64,000 nucleotides of DNA from B33-G16 sp964611035 (GCA_964611035.1 CAZSWT010000008.1:1-64000), one strand, 5' to 3'; positions 51,649 to 60,969 are shown, counted from the first letter of the stretch. Numbers and translations: made by a program. The notes: generated by a model from the letters alone, not told the origin.

Positions 51649-52080
51649 TTGAAAATGGAGATTGAAGGATTCAATTTTCCCGAAGGGCTTTACTACGAAA
51701 AGAACCACTTTTGGGGTCGGGTCGAGGATGATCTCATAGTCATGGGAATGAATGATTATGCTCAACTCATGTCTGGTGAGATCGTGTATATCGGTCTACC
51801 CCCACTAGGCAAAAAACTCAAACAAGGAAAGAATTTCACCAAAATGGAATCGGGTAAGTGGCTGGGAAAGGTCTATGCTGTTGTTAGTGGAGAATTGGTG
51901 GAAGTAAACGAGGAGTTGGAAGAGAACGCCAAACTTATCAACGACGATCCATTTGGAAAGGGATGGATGTTCAAAATCAAGCCCGATAACCTGGATGAGC
52001 TCGACAATCTGATGACCGATCCCGATGAGATAGGAGAGTGGATAAGGGGAGAGATTGTTGAGCACGGAGTTGCTTCTTAA
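51649..52080 (+). CDS. GcvH-like lipoyl carrier protein
   Basis: 143 residues. A lipoyl-domain fold like the glycine-cleavage H protein: YYEKNHFWGRVEDDLIVMGM, then GEIVYIGLPPLGKKLKQGK and the lipoylation site MESGKWLGKVYAVVSGE, with Lys68 in place of the ESVKA lysine. No gcvT or gcvP is present, so it does not serve glycine cleavage here. It is coupled to an HdrD-like gene by a TAATG overlap, and a lipoate ligase lies 2.2 kb downstream. A role as a dithiol/disulfide carrier for the Hdr-like enzymes, as in sulfur-oxidising sHdr systems with LbpA, is inferred. Confidence 0.85.
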   Translation: MKMEIEGFNFPEGLYYEKNHFWGRVEDDLIVMGMNDYAQLMSGEIVYIGLPPLGKKLKQGKNFTKMESGKWLGKVYAVVSGELVEVNEELEENAKLINDDPFGKGWMFKIKPDNLDELDNLMTDPDEIGEWIRGEIVEHGVAS

Positions 52081-53270
52081 TGCCCATAGACATCTCTAAA
52101 CTATCTTCCAGACACTTACTTGAGATTGATGCATGCACTCGATGCGGAGAATGCCTGAATTCCTGCCCTGTATATGCAGAGTTAGAGGATGAGGAAATTA
52201 ACCCCAGGGGTAAGATCCAGACCTTAAAGAGGTTTATAAGAAACCAATATGGATTATGGGCACGTATCTTCGGCCCCAGAAAGCTGAATGAAGACACCTT
52301 AAAAACCTTTTCTGAGAAGGCATTCCGATGTACACTGTGTGCGGCATGTAATGTAGCCTGCCCTGTATCAATAAACCTAAAAGATTTATCAGTGGCCATG
52401 AGGGAGACTCTGGTTGAACTAGGGCATTACCCAAAGACCTTGGAAAATCTTAAAAAAAATCTGCTTTCAGATCACAATATCTCCGCTGATGAAAATGAAG
52501 AGAGGGCAGAATGGATAGAGGATCTTGAGGAGATTCCAGAACACAGATACCAGAAAGATAAGGCTGAAATAGTTTATTTTGTTGGCTGTGTGGCTTCCTA
52601 CTTCCCCATGGTACAGAAGATACCCCAAAATTTTGTTCAAATTTTGGATAAAGGTGGCGTGGACTTTACGATCTTAGCAGGAGAGGAATGGTGCTGTGGC
52701 TTTCCCCTTATTGGTGCGGGGATGTCCAAAGAGCTTGAAAAGCTTAAGGCACATAATTTAGATAAAATACAGGAAGTTGGGGCAAAAAGAGTGGTATTTT
52801 CCTGCCCTTCTTGTTATCGGACCTGGAATGAGTTTTATGATACCGATGTGGAACTGCTTCACTCCAGCCATCTGCTGGAACAACTCATCAAAGAAAAAAA
52901 AATTCCCTTGAAGGAATTAGATCTCACGGTTACATATCATGATCCCTGTGATCTGGGTAGGAATAGTGGTGTGTATGAGCCTCCACGGGAGGTTTTGAGG
53001 ATGATTCCAGGTCTAAAGCTTGTTGAGCTTGCACACAATAGAGAAAAAGCTATCTGTTGTGGGGGAGGCGGAAATCTTGAGATGGTAGACCCAGAGCTTT
53101 CTGCAGCAATTGCCCAGAAAAAAATAGACGAAATACAAAATACAGGGGCTGATATAGTTGTTACCGCCTGCCAGCAATGTATAAGGACTATTAGTACCAG
53201 GGCGCGGAAGCAGGGGATAAAGCTCAAGGTTATGGATTTGACGGAAATCGTTATGATGGCCATGAAATAG
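52080..53270 (+). CDS. HdrD-like Fe-S oxidoreductase, paralogue of 33460-34602
   Basis: 396 residues. Two [4Fe-4S] motifs (CTRCGECLNSCPVY, CTLCAACNVACPVS) followed by two CCG domains (EWCCGFPLIGAG..CPSCYRT, HDPCDLGR..CCGGGGNLEM..CQQC). From about residue 150 to the end it is nearly identical to the protein at 33460, including long exact stretches at DNA level, but its N-terminal 110 residues differ. Starts at the stop of the lipoyl-protein gene (TAATG). It probably delivers electrons to the cytochrome b encoded next. Confidence 0.92.
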   Translation: MPIDISKLSSRHLLEIDACTRCGECLNSCPVYAELEDEEINPRGKIQTLKRFIRNQYGLWARIFGPRKLNEDTLKTFSEKAFRCTLCAACNVACPVSINLKDLSVAMRETLVELGHYPKTLENLKKNLLSDHNISADENEERAEWIEDLEEIPEHRYQKDKAEIVYFVGCVASYFPMVQKIPQNFVQILDKGGVDFTILAGEEWCCGFPLIGAGMSKELEKLKAHNLDKIQEVGAKRVVFSCPSCYRTWNEFYDTDVELLHSSHLLEQLIKEKKIPLKELDLTVTYHDPCDLGRNSGVYEPPREVLRMIPGLKLVELAHNREKAICCGGGGNLEMVDPELSAAIAQKKIDEIQNTGADIVVTACQQCIRTISTRARKQGIKLKVMDLTEIVMMAMK

Positions 53271-53403
53271 GCCTTGGGAAATGGCTGAAAGATGGCTCTG
53301 GTTATACATGAAATATCAGCTGATCAACTTACATGAATGCATTTCCTGACGCTGGATATGAGAGTTAATCACTTATTATAGCTATATCAATCAGAAAATC
53401 TTT

Positions 53404-54249
53404 ATGGAAAAAACTATTATAACTTATTCCTTTTTTATCCTTACTGTCCTTATTTTTCTATGGGGGCTATGGTTTCGGATGAGTATTTATCTTCAGGGCA
53501 CCATAGAGGGTGCAGAGGAGGGTGCGGGTAAATGGGAAAAATTCATTTTACTATTTAGGAGGGCCTGGAAAACCTTCTGGGGGAATCCCTTCTGGTATAT
53601 CAAGGTAACTTTTATGGATGTCATCTTCCATAAAAAATTACTGGGTCAATCCTTTTATAGGTGGCTCGCTCACACATTAATCGTTTGGGGTATCATTGTT
53701 ATTGTAGCAGTTCATATCATTAAACTATTTGGAACCTTTTGCCTGGCAGGCCTGAGCCGGGAAATACCATTGTTCTCATTTGCCTATGTCTTTGAGACGG
53801 GTACTTTCTGTCACTCCCTAGAATTTCTTCTATCAACTTTTGGAGTCATTACCTTAATTGGTTGTCTTTTGTCCATTATTCGCCGCTTTTTCCTAAGGCC
53901 CAACCAGCTTTTGACAGAAGAAGAAGACATTATATCTATTTTCTTTATTTTCTTTTTAGTGATATCTGGCTTTATTGCTCAGGGCTTACTCATAGCCACC
54001 CCAGATATTGTTTCAGCACATGATTATATGGGTGCATTCACTGAAAACTGGGTTAATTCCTGGATGGGTATTCAGAGCAGCCTCTTGAATAAAATCACCA
54101 TAATAGAAACACTACGCTCAAGGCCTGAAGTATTCTGGTATGTCCACATGATTCCAGGACTTATCTGGTTTATCTATCTGCCTCATAGTAAACTCCTACA
54201 TATCTTTACCTCATCAGTAACAGTAATTGCCAATAAGGTAAAAGAATAA
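53404..54249 (+). CDS. HdrE/NarI-like membrane cytochrome b
   Basis: 281 residues, five to six hydrophobic helices. Candidate heme-binding histidines: YRWLAHTLIVWG, IVAVHIIKL, GTFCHSLEFLL and the final YVHMIPGLIWFIYLPHSKLLH, the pattern of the nitrate-reductase gamma/HdrE/DsrM group. It would link the HdrD-like protein to the menaquinone pool. A 130-bp gap separates it from the HdrD gene, so the two may still be co-transcribed. Confidence 0.87.
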   Translation: MEKTIITYSFFILTVLIFLWGLWFRMSIYLQGTIEGAEEGAGKWEKFILLFRRAWKTFWGNPFWYIKVTFMDVIFHKKLLGQSFYRWLAHTLIVWGIIVIVAVHIIKLFGTFCLAGLSREIPLFSFAYVFETGTFCHSLEFLLSTFGVITLIGCLLSIIRRFFLRPNQLLTEEEDIISIFFIFFLVISGFIAQGLLIATPDIVSAHDYMGAFTENWVNSWMGIQSSLLNKITIIETLRSRPEVFWYVHMIPGLIWFIYLPHSKLLHIFTSSVTVIANKVKE

Positions 54250-54275
54250 TACTAAAACTTAAAAGAGAGGATATT

Positions 54276-55328
54276 ATGTATCTATTTGATCTTGGTGATA
54301 TGCCGTGGGAGCAATCTATGCTGATTTTTCACGCCCTTGCAAGATTGGGAGTAGAGGGAATTGATATAGTATCACCAAAAACCCCGTTCGTAAGTATTGG
54401 TTACTTTCAGGATGCAAAACAGGAAGTAGACCTTGAATATTGCAAAAAAGAGCATCTTCCAGTTTTCAGGAGAGAAATAGGAGGTGGAACGGTCTATCTT
54501 GATAACAATCAGATCTTTTATCATATTATATGGAATAGGGACAATACCCATTTACCTAAAAAAATAAGCGAGATATACCAACATCTCGCAGCTCCTCCTA
54601 TAGAGACCTACGGGGAATTCGGCATAAAGTCTGAATTCCGTGAAGTGAACGATGTCATAACATCTGAAGGCCGGAAAATTGCAGGTCTTGGAGGTGGTGA
54701 CATTGCAGACTCAATGGTTTTTGTAGGATCGGTCATTTTAGATTTCGACTACGATAAAATGGTTAAAGCCATAAAGGTGCCTGATGAAAAGTTCCGCGAC
54801 AAGATATTTAAAACAATGAAGGAGAATGTTACCAGCATGAAACGAGAGCTGGGAATTATTCCGCCTCGGGAAGAGATTATAAGGGTTTTGAAGGAAAAGT
54901 ACGAGAAGGCATTGGGAAAGCTTGAGCATGTGAATTTAAATGACGAGATTATACGCAAGGTTACAGAACTTGCAGCATGGTTTAATTCTCCGGAGTTTAT
55001 TTTTAAAAAAACTCCACACATTCCAAAAGGAGTAAAGATCAAGGAAGGTATAGAGATACTCTATGGGATATACAAGGCTAAGGGCGGCCTTATAAGAACC
55101 GCACAGGAGGTACAGAAAACGATAATCAAAGATATAGGCATCTCTGGTGACTTCACGTTTTATCCTAAAAAGCAGATTTTCAATCTCGAAGATACCATAA
55201 AGGAAACAAAGAGAGAAGAAAAGGAAATAATGCCAAAAATAGAAGAGTTCTATGAAAAACAAAAGGTAGAGGCCCCTGGTGTAGAGCCTGAAGACGTTAC
55301 TCAGGCAATTCTTGGGGCACGAAACTAA
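54276..55328 (+). CDS. lplA: Lipoate-protein ligase (LplA family)
   Basis: 350 residues. The lipoate/biotin ligase domain shows RREIGGGTVYLDNNQIFYHI at 65-84 (the RR.GGG.V.D motif) and the catalytic-lysine segment SEGRKIAGLGGGDI with Lys134. A C-terminal accessory domain of about 110 residues ends in a charged helix (EETKREEKEI-like). Its place in an operon with a GcvH-like protein indicates that it lipoylates that carrier. Ribosome-binding site GAGAGGA. Its stop codon overlaps by four bases the stop of the convergent methyltransferase gene. Confidence 0.88.
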   Translation: MYLFDLGDMPWEQSMLIFHALARLGVEGIDIVSPKTPFVSIGYFQDAKQEVDLEYCKKEHLPVFRREIGGGTVYLDNNQIFYHIIWNRDNTHLPKKISEIYQHLAAPPIETYGEFGIKSEFREVNDVITSEGRKIAGLGGGDIADSMVFVGSVILDFDYDKMVKAIKVPDEKFRDKIFKTMKENVTSMKRELGIIPPREEIIRVLKEKYEKALGKLEHVNLNDEIIRKVTELAAWFNSPEFIFKKTPHIPKGVKIKEGIEILYGIYKAKGGLIRTAQEVQKTIIKDIGISGDFTFYPKKQIFNLEDTIKETKREEKEIMPKIEEFYEKQKVEAPGVEPEDVTQAILGARN

Positions 55329-56008
55329 TTCGGCTTTTCCCAGCGAGAAGCCAAGAAGGCTCCCGTGTTCAAGCCCTTCAATTTACCTTGCAACTCAATC
55401 TTTTTTGCCTCTCCCGGGCTATCATCTTTTTGAAAATGTATTGCCGTCGTGACTATACCCTCAACAGGCATACTGTTCCTTATCTCATCTGGTGACCTGA
55501 AGATGGCCTTTTCAAATATGGGGCTTTGCCCCTTTTGGGCCCGAGCTTTTCTGCGGGCCGCCCAAGGGCTAAGGCTGTTCAGTGTGGCCACCACAAGGCA
55601 CCCTCCCTGCTTGGTCACGCGGAATAATTCTTTGAGAGCTCCTCTTGCATCCTTGATGAACTCAAGTGCGGTCACAGAAATCACCTTGTCAAAGGCATAG
55701 TCGGCAAATGGTAGGTTCATCATATTGCCTATGACCTTATAAAAAAGATATCCCTTGGCCTTCTGTCCTGCCCGCATGAGCATGGAAAGGGATGTATCAA
55801 GCCCAACAACACGCGCTCCCAAGGCAAGGATATCAAGAGTGAAAACCCCTGTACCGCAACCCGCATCCAATATCCTCTCTTCATTCCTGGGCCTCAATAG
55901 CTCTATGATAACCTCTCTCTCATACTCTTTTATCAGTCTCCCGATAGGGGTTGTGAACCACTGGTCGTACCTCTCCGGCCATTCATCGAAAAGCCTTGCC
56001 TTGGTCAT
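55325..56008 (-). CDS. Class I SAM-dependent methyltransferase
   Basis: 227 residues from the ATG at 56008 (GGGGCGGAAG upstream; a GTG at 56047 is in frame). SAM-binding motif ERILDAGCGTGVFTLDIL, followed by VVGLDTSLSMLMRA and NLPFADYAFDKVISVTALEF. Small-molecule type (Methyltransf_11); substrate unknown. Converges with lplA. Confidence 0.88.
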   Translation of the reverse strand: MTKARLFDEWPERYDQWFTTPIGRLIKEYEREVIIELLRPRNEERILDAGCGTGVFTLDILALGARVVGLDTSLSMLMRAGQKAKGYLFYKVIGNMMNLPFADYAFDKVISVTALEFIKDARGALKELFRVTKQGGCLVVATLNSLSPWAARRKARAQKGQSPIFEKAIFRSPDEIRNSMPVEGIVTTAIHFQKDDSPGEAKKIELQGKLKGLNTGAFLASRWEKPN

Positions 56009-56144
56009 AGTATCTTCCGCCCCAAGTATCAAATCTAAACAGCTCACTCTGGCTAAGGATAAAAAACCGTCACATCGTTATTAATACGTCCGATTTATTG
56101 GTATTATTTCGCACCCGTTTGGCAGCATGGTTCCAGACGTTTTT

Positions 56145-56213
56145 GGATATTGTATCTTTATCTCTTCTATCACCTACATTTAGATCAATAGTAATCCTTT
56201 TAGCTCTCTTTAC
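56145..56213 (-). pseudogene. Fragment of an MTH1187-type thiamine-binding gene
   Basis: Directly after the ppsA stop, the minus-strand frame reads VKRAKRITIDLNVGDRRDKD, matching the C-terminal AKRVVIDLKVDDRRDKDATL of the intact gene at 33075-33362. Only about 25 codons remain and the upstream two thirds are missing, replaced by the end of ppsA. Confidence 0.75.
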
Positions 56214-56214
56214 T

Positions 56215-58647
56215 CTATGCCTGTTGCATCCTTTCCCCCATCTCCTCCTCTTTTTTAGCAATGGCAAGTCGTGTTTTCACCACTGTATCAGGGATAAGAC
56301 TGATTGAGTCAATGCCACATTCCACAAGAAAGGTTGCAAATTCTGGGAAATCACTGGGTGCCTGACCACAGATCCCTATCTTTCTTCCCCTTTTTTTTGC
56401 CACATCAATGACCTGCTTGACCATGGTCTTGACCGCATCGTTTCTTTCATCAAATATGTGGCTTACCAGGTCACTGTCTCTGTCAAGGCCCAGGGTTAAC
56501 TGGGTGAGGTCATTTGAACCAATAGAGAATCCATCAAAGATATCTGCGAAGCTCTCTGCAGAGATAACATTACTTGGGATCTCACACATCACATAGATCT
56601 CTAAGCCATTGTCACCCTGTATAAGGCCAAACTCCCTCATGGTATCAATGACCTTTTTTCCCTCTTCAGGGGTTCTGCAAAAGGGAACCATCACCTTGAT
56701 ATTAGTCAGTCCCATTTCATCTCTGGCCTTGAGGATTGCTTTACACTCCAGGCCAAAGGCCTCTTTAAACCGCTCATCATAATATCTAGAGGCACCTCTC
56801 CATCCTATCATGGGATTGCTCTCGACTGGTTCATAGAGGTGTCCTCCAACGAGATTGGCATACTCATTGGTCTTAAAGTCAGACAGTCTCACAATCACAT
56901 CATTGGGATAAAAGCCTGCTGCAATCCTGCCAATGCCACGGGCCAGTTTATTGATAAAGAATGCCTTTTTGTCACCCGGGTGCGCTGCAGTCATCTCATT
57001 GATCCTTTTCACAATCTCTTTTACTTCAGGGTCATTGCTTTTTTTAAGCTCATTGTAGTGGATAAGGGCAAGGGGATGGATCCCTATATGGGAGTTTATG
57101 ATAAACTCTTCCCGTGCAAGCCCAACCCCATCATTTGGTATCTGTCCATCCTTAAAGGCATTCTCAGGCATACCCACATTCATCATGATCTTTGTCTTTG
57201 TGGGAGGAATAGTGTCCAGGTCAAGGGTATCAATCTCAAATTCAAGCAGTCCCTCATAGACATAGCCGGTCTCTCCCTGGGCACATGAGACAGTAATGGG
57301 TTGCCCGTTTGCAATTTGCTCTGTCGCATCCTCGGTTCCAATCACACAGGGGATACCAAGTTCTCTCGAGATGATTGCAGCATGGCAGGTACGGCCTCCC
57401 TTGTTGGTGACAATGGCAGTGGCTATCTTCATGATAGGTTCCCAGTCAGGATCGGTCATGGTGGTTACCAGTACCTCACCTTCCCGAAACTCACCAATAT
57501 GGGCGCTATCTTCTATGATATGGGCCAGGCCTTTTCCGATCTTGGTTCCCACTGCCTGGCCTGTGATAATCACAGGGGCGGTGTCTTTGAGCACATAGGT
57601 TTCGATGGTCTTTGTTTTCTGCTGGGAGTGTACGGTCTCAGGACGTGCCTGTACAATAAAGAGCTCACCTTTATCTCCATCCTTTGCCCATTCAATGTCC
57701 ATGGGTTTTTCGTAGTGATCTTCTATGGTACATGCCCATTGTGCAAGGGTAAGGATCTCATCATCGGTGAGGGTAAAGCCTTCCCTCTCTTTCTTTGTGG
57801 TTGCAATATTTTCTACTGGTTTGTCCTGGTTATCTGTATAGATCATCTTTACCTCTTTGCTCCCTACTCGTTTTCCTATGATCGGCCGTTTTCCTTCTCT
57901 AAGGGTTGGTTTAAACACATAGTATTCATCAGGGTTCACTGCACCCTGTACTACGTTTTCTCCCAGCCCATAGGAGGCGGTGATAAACACGGCATCTTGA
58001 AAGCCTGTCTCTGTATCAATAGAGAATATAACACCGGCAGATGCCTGATCGCTTCTTATCATCTTCTGTATTGCAATCGAGAGATACACATCAAACTGGC
58101 CAAAGCCCTTATCGTGTCTATAGGATATAGCGCGGTTGGTAAACAGGGAGGCAAAGCATCGCTTGCATGCATCAATAAGGGGGTCTTCTCCCTGAATATT
58201 CAGGAAGGTCTCCTGTTGTCCTGCAAAGGATGCATCAGGAAGATCCTCTGCGGTTGCAGAGGATCGTACTGCTACATCCACTCCTTTTCTATAGTCCTTC
58301 TCCATTGTATGGTAGCCATCTATTATTGCCTGGGTAAGATCAGGGGGGAAGTCGGTATTTCTTATTATAGCGCGTACTCTCTGGCCTCGTTCCTTAAGGT
58401 TTTCCATATCATGGGTGTTCAGGCCAGCCAGGGCATCCTTAATTGCCTCTTCTATGTGGGCCTCTTTGATAAGGTAACGGTAGGCATAGGCAGTGATGGC
58501 AAATCCGCCTGGGATATTGACGCCTTTAGAGGTAAGTTTTTGATACATCTCTCCCAGGGATGCGTTCTTGCCACCTACAAGGGGGACATCTCCTATGCTG
58601 ATCTCATTAAACCAGAGGATGAGCTTTTTGTCTCTTGTTGATGTCAT
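56215..58647 (-). CDS. ppsA: Phosphoenolpyruvate synthase
   Basis: 810 residues from the ATG at 58647 with AAGGAGAG upstream; an in-frame start at 58686 is less likely. Order: ATP-grasp nucleotide domain (VPLVGGKNASLGEMYQKL, RSSATAEDLPDASFAGQQET), swivelling phosphohistidine domain (NKGGRTCHAAIISRELGIPC) and PEP/pyruvate TIM barrel (FSIGSNDLTQLTLGLDRDS, GQAPSDFPEFATFLV). Converts pyruvate, ATP and water into PEP, AMP and phosphate. It supplies gluconeogenesis when growing on pyruvate-yielding substrates such as those of the neighbouring operons. Confidence 0.96.
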   Translation of the reverse strand: MTSTRDKKLILWFNEISIGDVPLVGGKNASLGEMYQKLTSKGVNIPGGFAITAYAYRYLIKEAHIEEAIKDALAGLNTHDMENLKERGQRVRAIIRNTDFPPDLTQAIIDGYHTMEKDYRKGVDVAVRSSATAEDLPDASFAGQQETFLNIQGEDPLIDACKRCFASLFTNRAISYRHDKGFGQFDVYLSIAIQKMIRSDQASAGVIFSIDTETGFQDAVFITASYGLGENVVQGAVNPDEYYVFKPTLREGKRPIIGKRVGSKEVKMIYTDNQDKPVENIATTKKEREGFTLTDDEILTLAQWACTIEDHYEKPMDIEWAKDGDKGELFIVQARPETVHSQQKTKTIETYVLKDTAPVIITGQAVGTKIGKGLAHIIEDSAHIGEFREGEVLVTTMTDPDWEPIMKIATAIVTNKGGRTCHAAIISRELGIPCVIGTEDATEQIANGQPITVSCAQGETGYVYEGLLEFEIDTLDLDTIPPTKTKIMMNVGMPENAFKDGQIPNDGVGLAREEFIINSHIGIHPLALIHYNELKKSNDPEVKEIVKRINEMTAAHPGDKKAFFINKLARGIGRIAAGFYPNDVIVRLSDFKTNEYANLVGGHLYEPVESNPMIGWRGASRYYDERFKEAFGLECKAILKARDEMGLTNIKVMVPFCRTPEEGKKVIDTMREFGLIQGDNGLEIYVMCEIPSNVISAESFADIFDGFSIGSNDLTQLTLGLDRDSDLVSHIFDERNDAVKTMVKQVIDVAKKRGRKIGICGQAPSDFPEFATFLVECGIDSISLIPDTVVKTRLAIAKKEEEMGERMQQA

Positions 58648-58708
58648 AACAGTCTCTCCTTTTATTACAGGATAGTATATAGGCATGCTGGATGGTTGTG
58701 TCTGTTTT

Positions 58709-58738
58709 TGTATAGCACCAAAAAGAAGATGTTGTCAA
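58709..58738 (-). promoter_or_regulatory. Promoter of ppsA
   Basis: On the minus strand: TTGACA (58738-58733), 18-bp spacer, TATACA (58714-58709), about 60 bp ahead of the ATG at 58647. Confidence 0.75.
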
Positions 58739-59051
58739 TTTGGAAAAAGATGACATTTCTACCTTAGTTAAAAGCCATGACATATTTATAGGTAGCAGCT
58801 TTAAAAAATATCGACAAGAATAGCTTTTCTTTTAGGAGAACAGAAGATCAATTAAAGAGGTTGGATAGAAATTAGGGGCTTCGCCACAATTGGAATACTG
58901 GCATAATGGCATTATACAAAAGTGGGTATAATTCCATATTGATAGCCGCCTGCCTCGCCTAAGCGAGAGCGATGGCAGGCAGGCATAAATCAAGTACTTC
59001 TAAAAGATTTATGATTTACATCAGTTGTAGAAATTCTAAAACGTTTAATTA
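58739..59051. other. Intergenic region between the DUF1185 gene and ppsA
   Basis: About 310 bp, AT-rich. It contains an inverted repeat, GCCTGCCTCGCC facing GGCAGGCAGGC, around 58950-58985, reminiscent of the GC-rich palindromes near 5.1 kb. No gene or further promoter recognised. Confidence 0.4.
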
Positions 59052-59630
59052 TTACCGCAACCCATCTTCCTTTTTGGCATCTTCCTTTTTGAGACCGCCG
59101 ATACGTGGCAAGGGCCTTCCAGAGTTTGTGACTACTAATACGATGAGGATTTCATCCTCTCTGGGTGCGTCCTGGACGCTTATGGGCATAGCATCAAAGT
59201 GGCTCCTCACAAAGGCAGCATCCTTATAATGGGTAGGAATGTCAAGTTCTGCGCCTGGTCCACCCATCTTCGCTGCCGATGGTATGATCGCCTTACCGCC
59301 TCCAAGGGCCTCTCGAAAAGGAGCCCCCAGCTTCGGGTGCAGGATGGCATGACCATGCTCAAGCTCACCATTCATACCAATGATTGCCCCCTTACCGTAT
59401 CCTTCGCACTCCTCTTTTGCTATTCCGAGGGCTTCCCGTGCCATCGTGCCCAACATATCACCAAGCTTTACGCCATCCTCTGTAAGCTGGGTCAGGTCTT
59501 CCTGGTACTTGCCGGCAAAGGGGTTATTGATAACCACTATGGCAGCAGCCTTTTTAACTGGTTTGGGAAGATCTTTCCCCATCTCTTTTCTGGTCTCTTC
59601 CACAATGGTAACGATTTTTCTAATTTCCAT
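59052..59630 (-). CDS. DUF1185 (amino acid synthesis family) protein
   Basis: 192 residues, family PF06684 by sequence memory: VAINNPFAG-type segment (AIVVINNPFAGKYQEDLTQL), GAIIGMNGELEHGHAILHPK, and GAELDIPTHYKDAAFVRSHFD. Despite its name the function is not established. Strong ribosome-binding site (AGGAGG). It is the last gene of the reductive N-heterocycle cluster; a role in ring-opening or in handling a pathway intermediate is inferred from position only. Confidence 0.8.
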   Translation of the reverse strand: MEIRKIVTIVEETRKEMGKDLPKPVKKAAAIVVINNPFAGKYQEDLTQLTEDGVKLGDMLGTMAREALGIAKEECEGYGKGAIIGMNGELEHGHAILHPKLGAPFREALGGGKAIIPSAAKMGGPGAELDIPTHYKDAAFVRSHFDAMPISVQDAPREDEILIVLVVTNSGRPLPRIGGLKKEDAKKEDGLR

Positions 59631-59796
59631 GTTTTCCTCCTATTCTTTGAATAGATAATATATGCAGTATTACTTGCCATTGCTCATTAGCCATTTACTA
59701 AATCCTTAACCTTAGTGGCACTGCCAGTGACAAGTGACTACTGACTAATCACATTCACAATAATTAGTTTGCCCCTATTAATTTTCCTTATCCTAT

Positions 59797-60969
59797 TTAT
59801 TTTTCAGGGCCGCTTATCACGCATTTTCTTACTGGCGGTGGTGTGTTGCGGCTTACCTGTGCCTTCACTACACCATCTACCATAACCAGTCCTATTCCTG
59901 GAATATCTCCACATTCAATTGCGCCGACAGCGTCTTTGCCAACTGACCCCATTGGCGTGTCCATCATTATGAGATCTGCCTCGTATCCCTCCTTAATCAA
60001 GCCTCTATTGAGGTTATAACACCGTGCTGTGTTTCCTGTTGCCATGGCTATGGCATCCGGGCCGCTAATTCCACCAAGAGAGGAAATCAGATTCAGCGTT
60101 CTTAGTATACCTAGGGGTATTACACCGGTCCCAGACGGCATATCGTTCCCTATAATTACCCTATTTAGTGCATTATTTCCCTTTATCATCTTGATTGCCT
60201 CAACAGCTACAAGGGGGTTTCCACACTGGACAATTTCAAGAAACAGATCCGTTTCTTTGACCAGAATTTCTACCTCAGATAAAGGGATGGAGGTCGGACC
60301 GCCGTTCAAATGCGCAACAATATCTGGCTTAGTTTTCCTTACCATCTCTGCAGTGACGGTTGAACTGCCTGGAATAGAAGTCCCACCGGTATGCATCATT
60401 ACGGTCATTCCATATTTTTTTGCCCATTCGACCATTGGGGCAGCGTCTTCTGGCTGCTTAACGCTCCCAAGGCCAATTTCGCCCACATGGGTTACTCCCT
60501 CTTTTGCCATTTCCTCAAAGTCACCTTCCGTCAACCCCTTTTCAAGTATCAATCCGCCGCCGATCACCTTTACACCACCTGGTCGGAAATTAGCGAAGGC
60601 CTTGGCAGATAAAATAGCCAGGGCCTTTGTTCCAGCTGGATCCTTGGGGCGACCGGGATAATGGCACTCTCCGGCAGAAATAACTGTAGTTACGCCACCG
60701 TGAAGCTCCCCCTCAATAAAATTAGTTGCAAACTGGCGTGGCGTGTAGTCACCAACACAGACATGGCAATGGGAGTCAATCAATCCAGGCGCTACCGTCG
60801 CACCATTAATGTCGATTATTGTGTCAATATCCTCTTTTTTAATGTCATCCTCCTTTCCTATAGAAGCAATTGAAGATCCATCTATAATTATAGAATCTCC
60901 TTCTAAGATTGGATTGTTAATATCTCCCGATAACAAGCACCCAATATTTTTTATTAATACCTTAGACAT
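59797..60969 (-). CDS. ena: Enamidase (1,4,5,6-tetrahydro-6-oxonicotinate hydrolase)
   Basis: 390 residues of the amidohydrolase superfamily, with AAGGAGG before the ATG. It closely resembles, from memory, the enamidase of the nicotinate fermenter Eubacterium barkeri: matching blocks include SKxxIKNIG, DYxPRQ, GGVTTxISAG, PGRPKDxAGTKAL, HTGGTSIPGSSTVTA, NGGPT, EIVQCGNP and SGTGxIPLGILR. Binuclear metal ligands: H67 and H69 (DSHCHV), E164, H193, H220 and D276 (GNDMPSG). It hydrolyses the cyclic enamide to 2-formylglutarate and ammonia. The upstream genes supply the reductase of the same pathway. Confidence 0.9.
   Translation of the reverse strand: MSKVLIKNIGCLLSGDINNPILEGDSIIIDGSSIASIGKEDDIKKEDIDTIIDINGATVAPGLIDSHCHVCVGDYTPRQFATNFIEGELHGGVTTVISAGECHYPGRPKDPAGTKALAILSAKAFANFRPGGVKVIGGGLILEKGLTEGDFEEMAKEGVTHVGEIGLGSVKQPEDAAPMVEWAKKYGMTVMMHTGGTSIPGSSTVTAEMVRKTKPDIVAHLNGGPTSIPLSEVEILVKETDLFLEIVQCGNPLVAVEAIKMIKGNNALNRVIIGNDMPSGTGVIPLGILRTLNLISSLGGISGPDAIAMATGNTARCYNLNRGLIKEGYEADLIMMDTPMGSVGKDAVGAIECGDIPGIGLVMVDGVVKAQVSRNTPPPVRKCVISGPEK

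Noticed and set aside
51649..52080. Glycine cleavage system H protein
   Set aside because: No gcvT, gcvP or lpd gene is nearby; neighbours are HdrD-like, cytochrome b and lipoate ligase genes, so a different lipoyl carrier role is more likely.
57301..58641. 446-codon open frame on the plus strand
   Set aside because: It lies wholly antisense to ppsA, has no ribosome-binding site, and its translation is rich in Cys, Tyr and Gly-Cys runs, as expected from a mirrored coding sequence.
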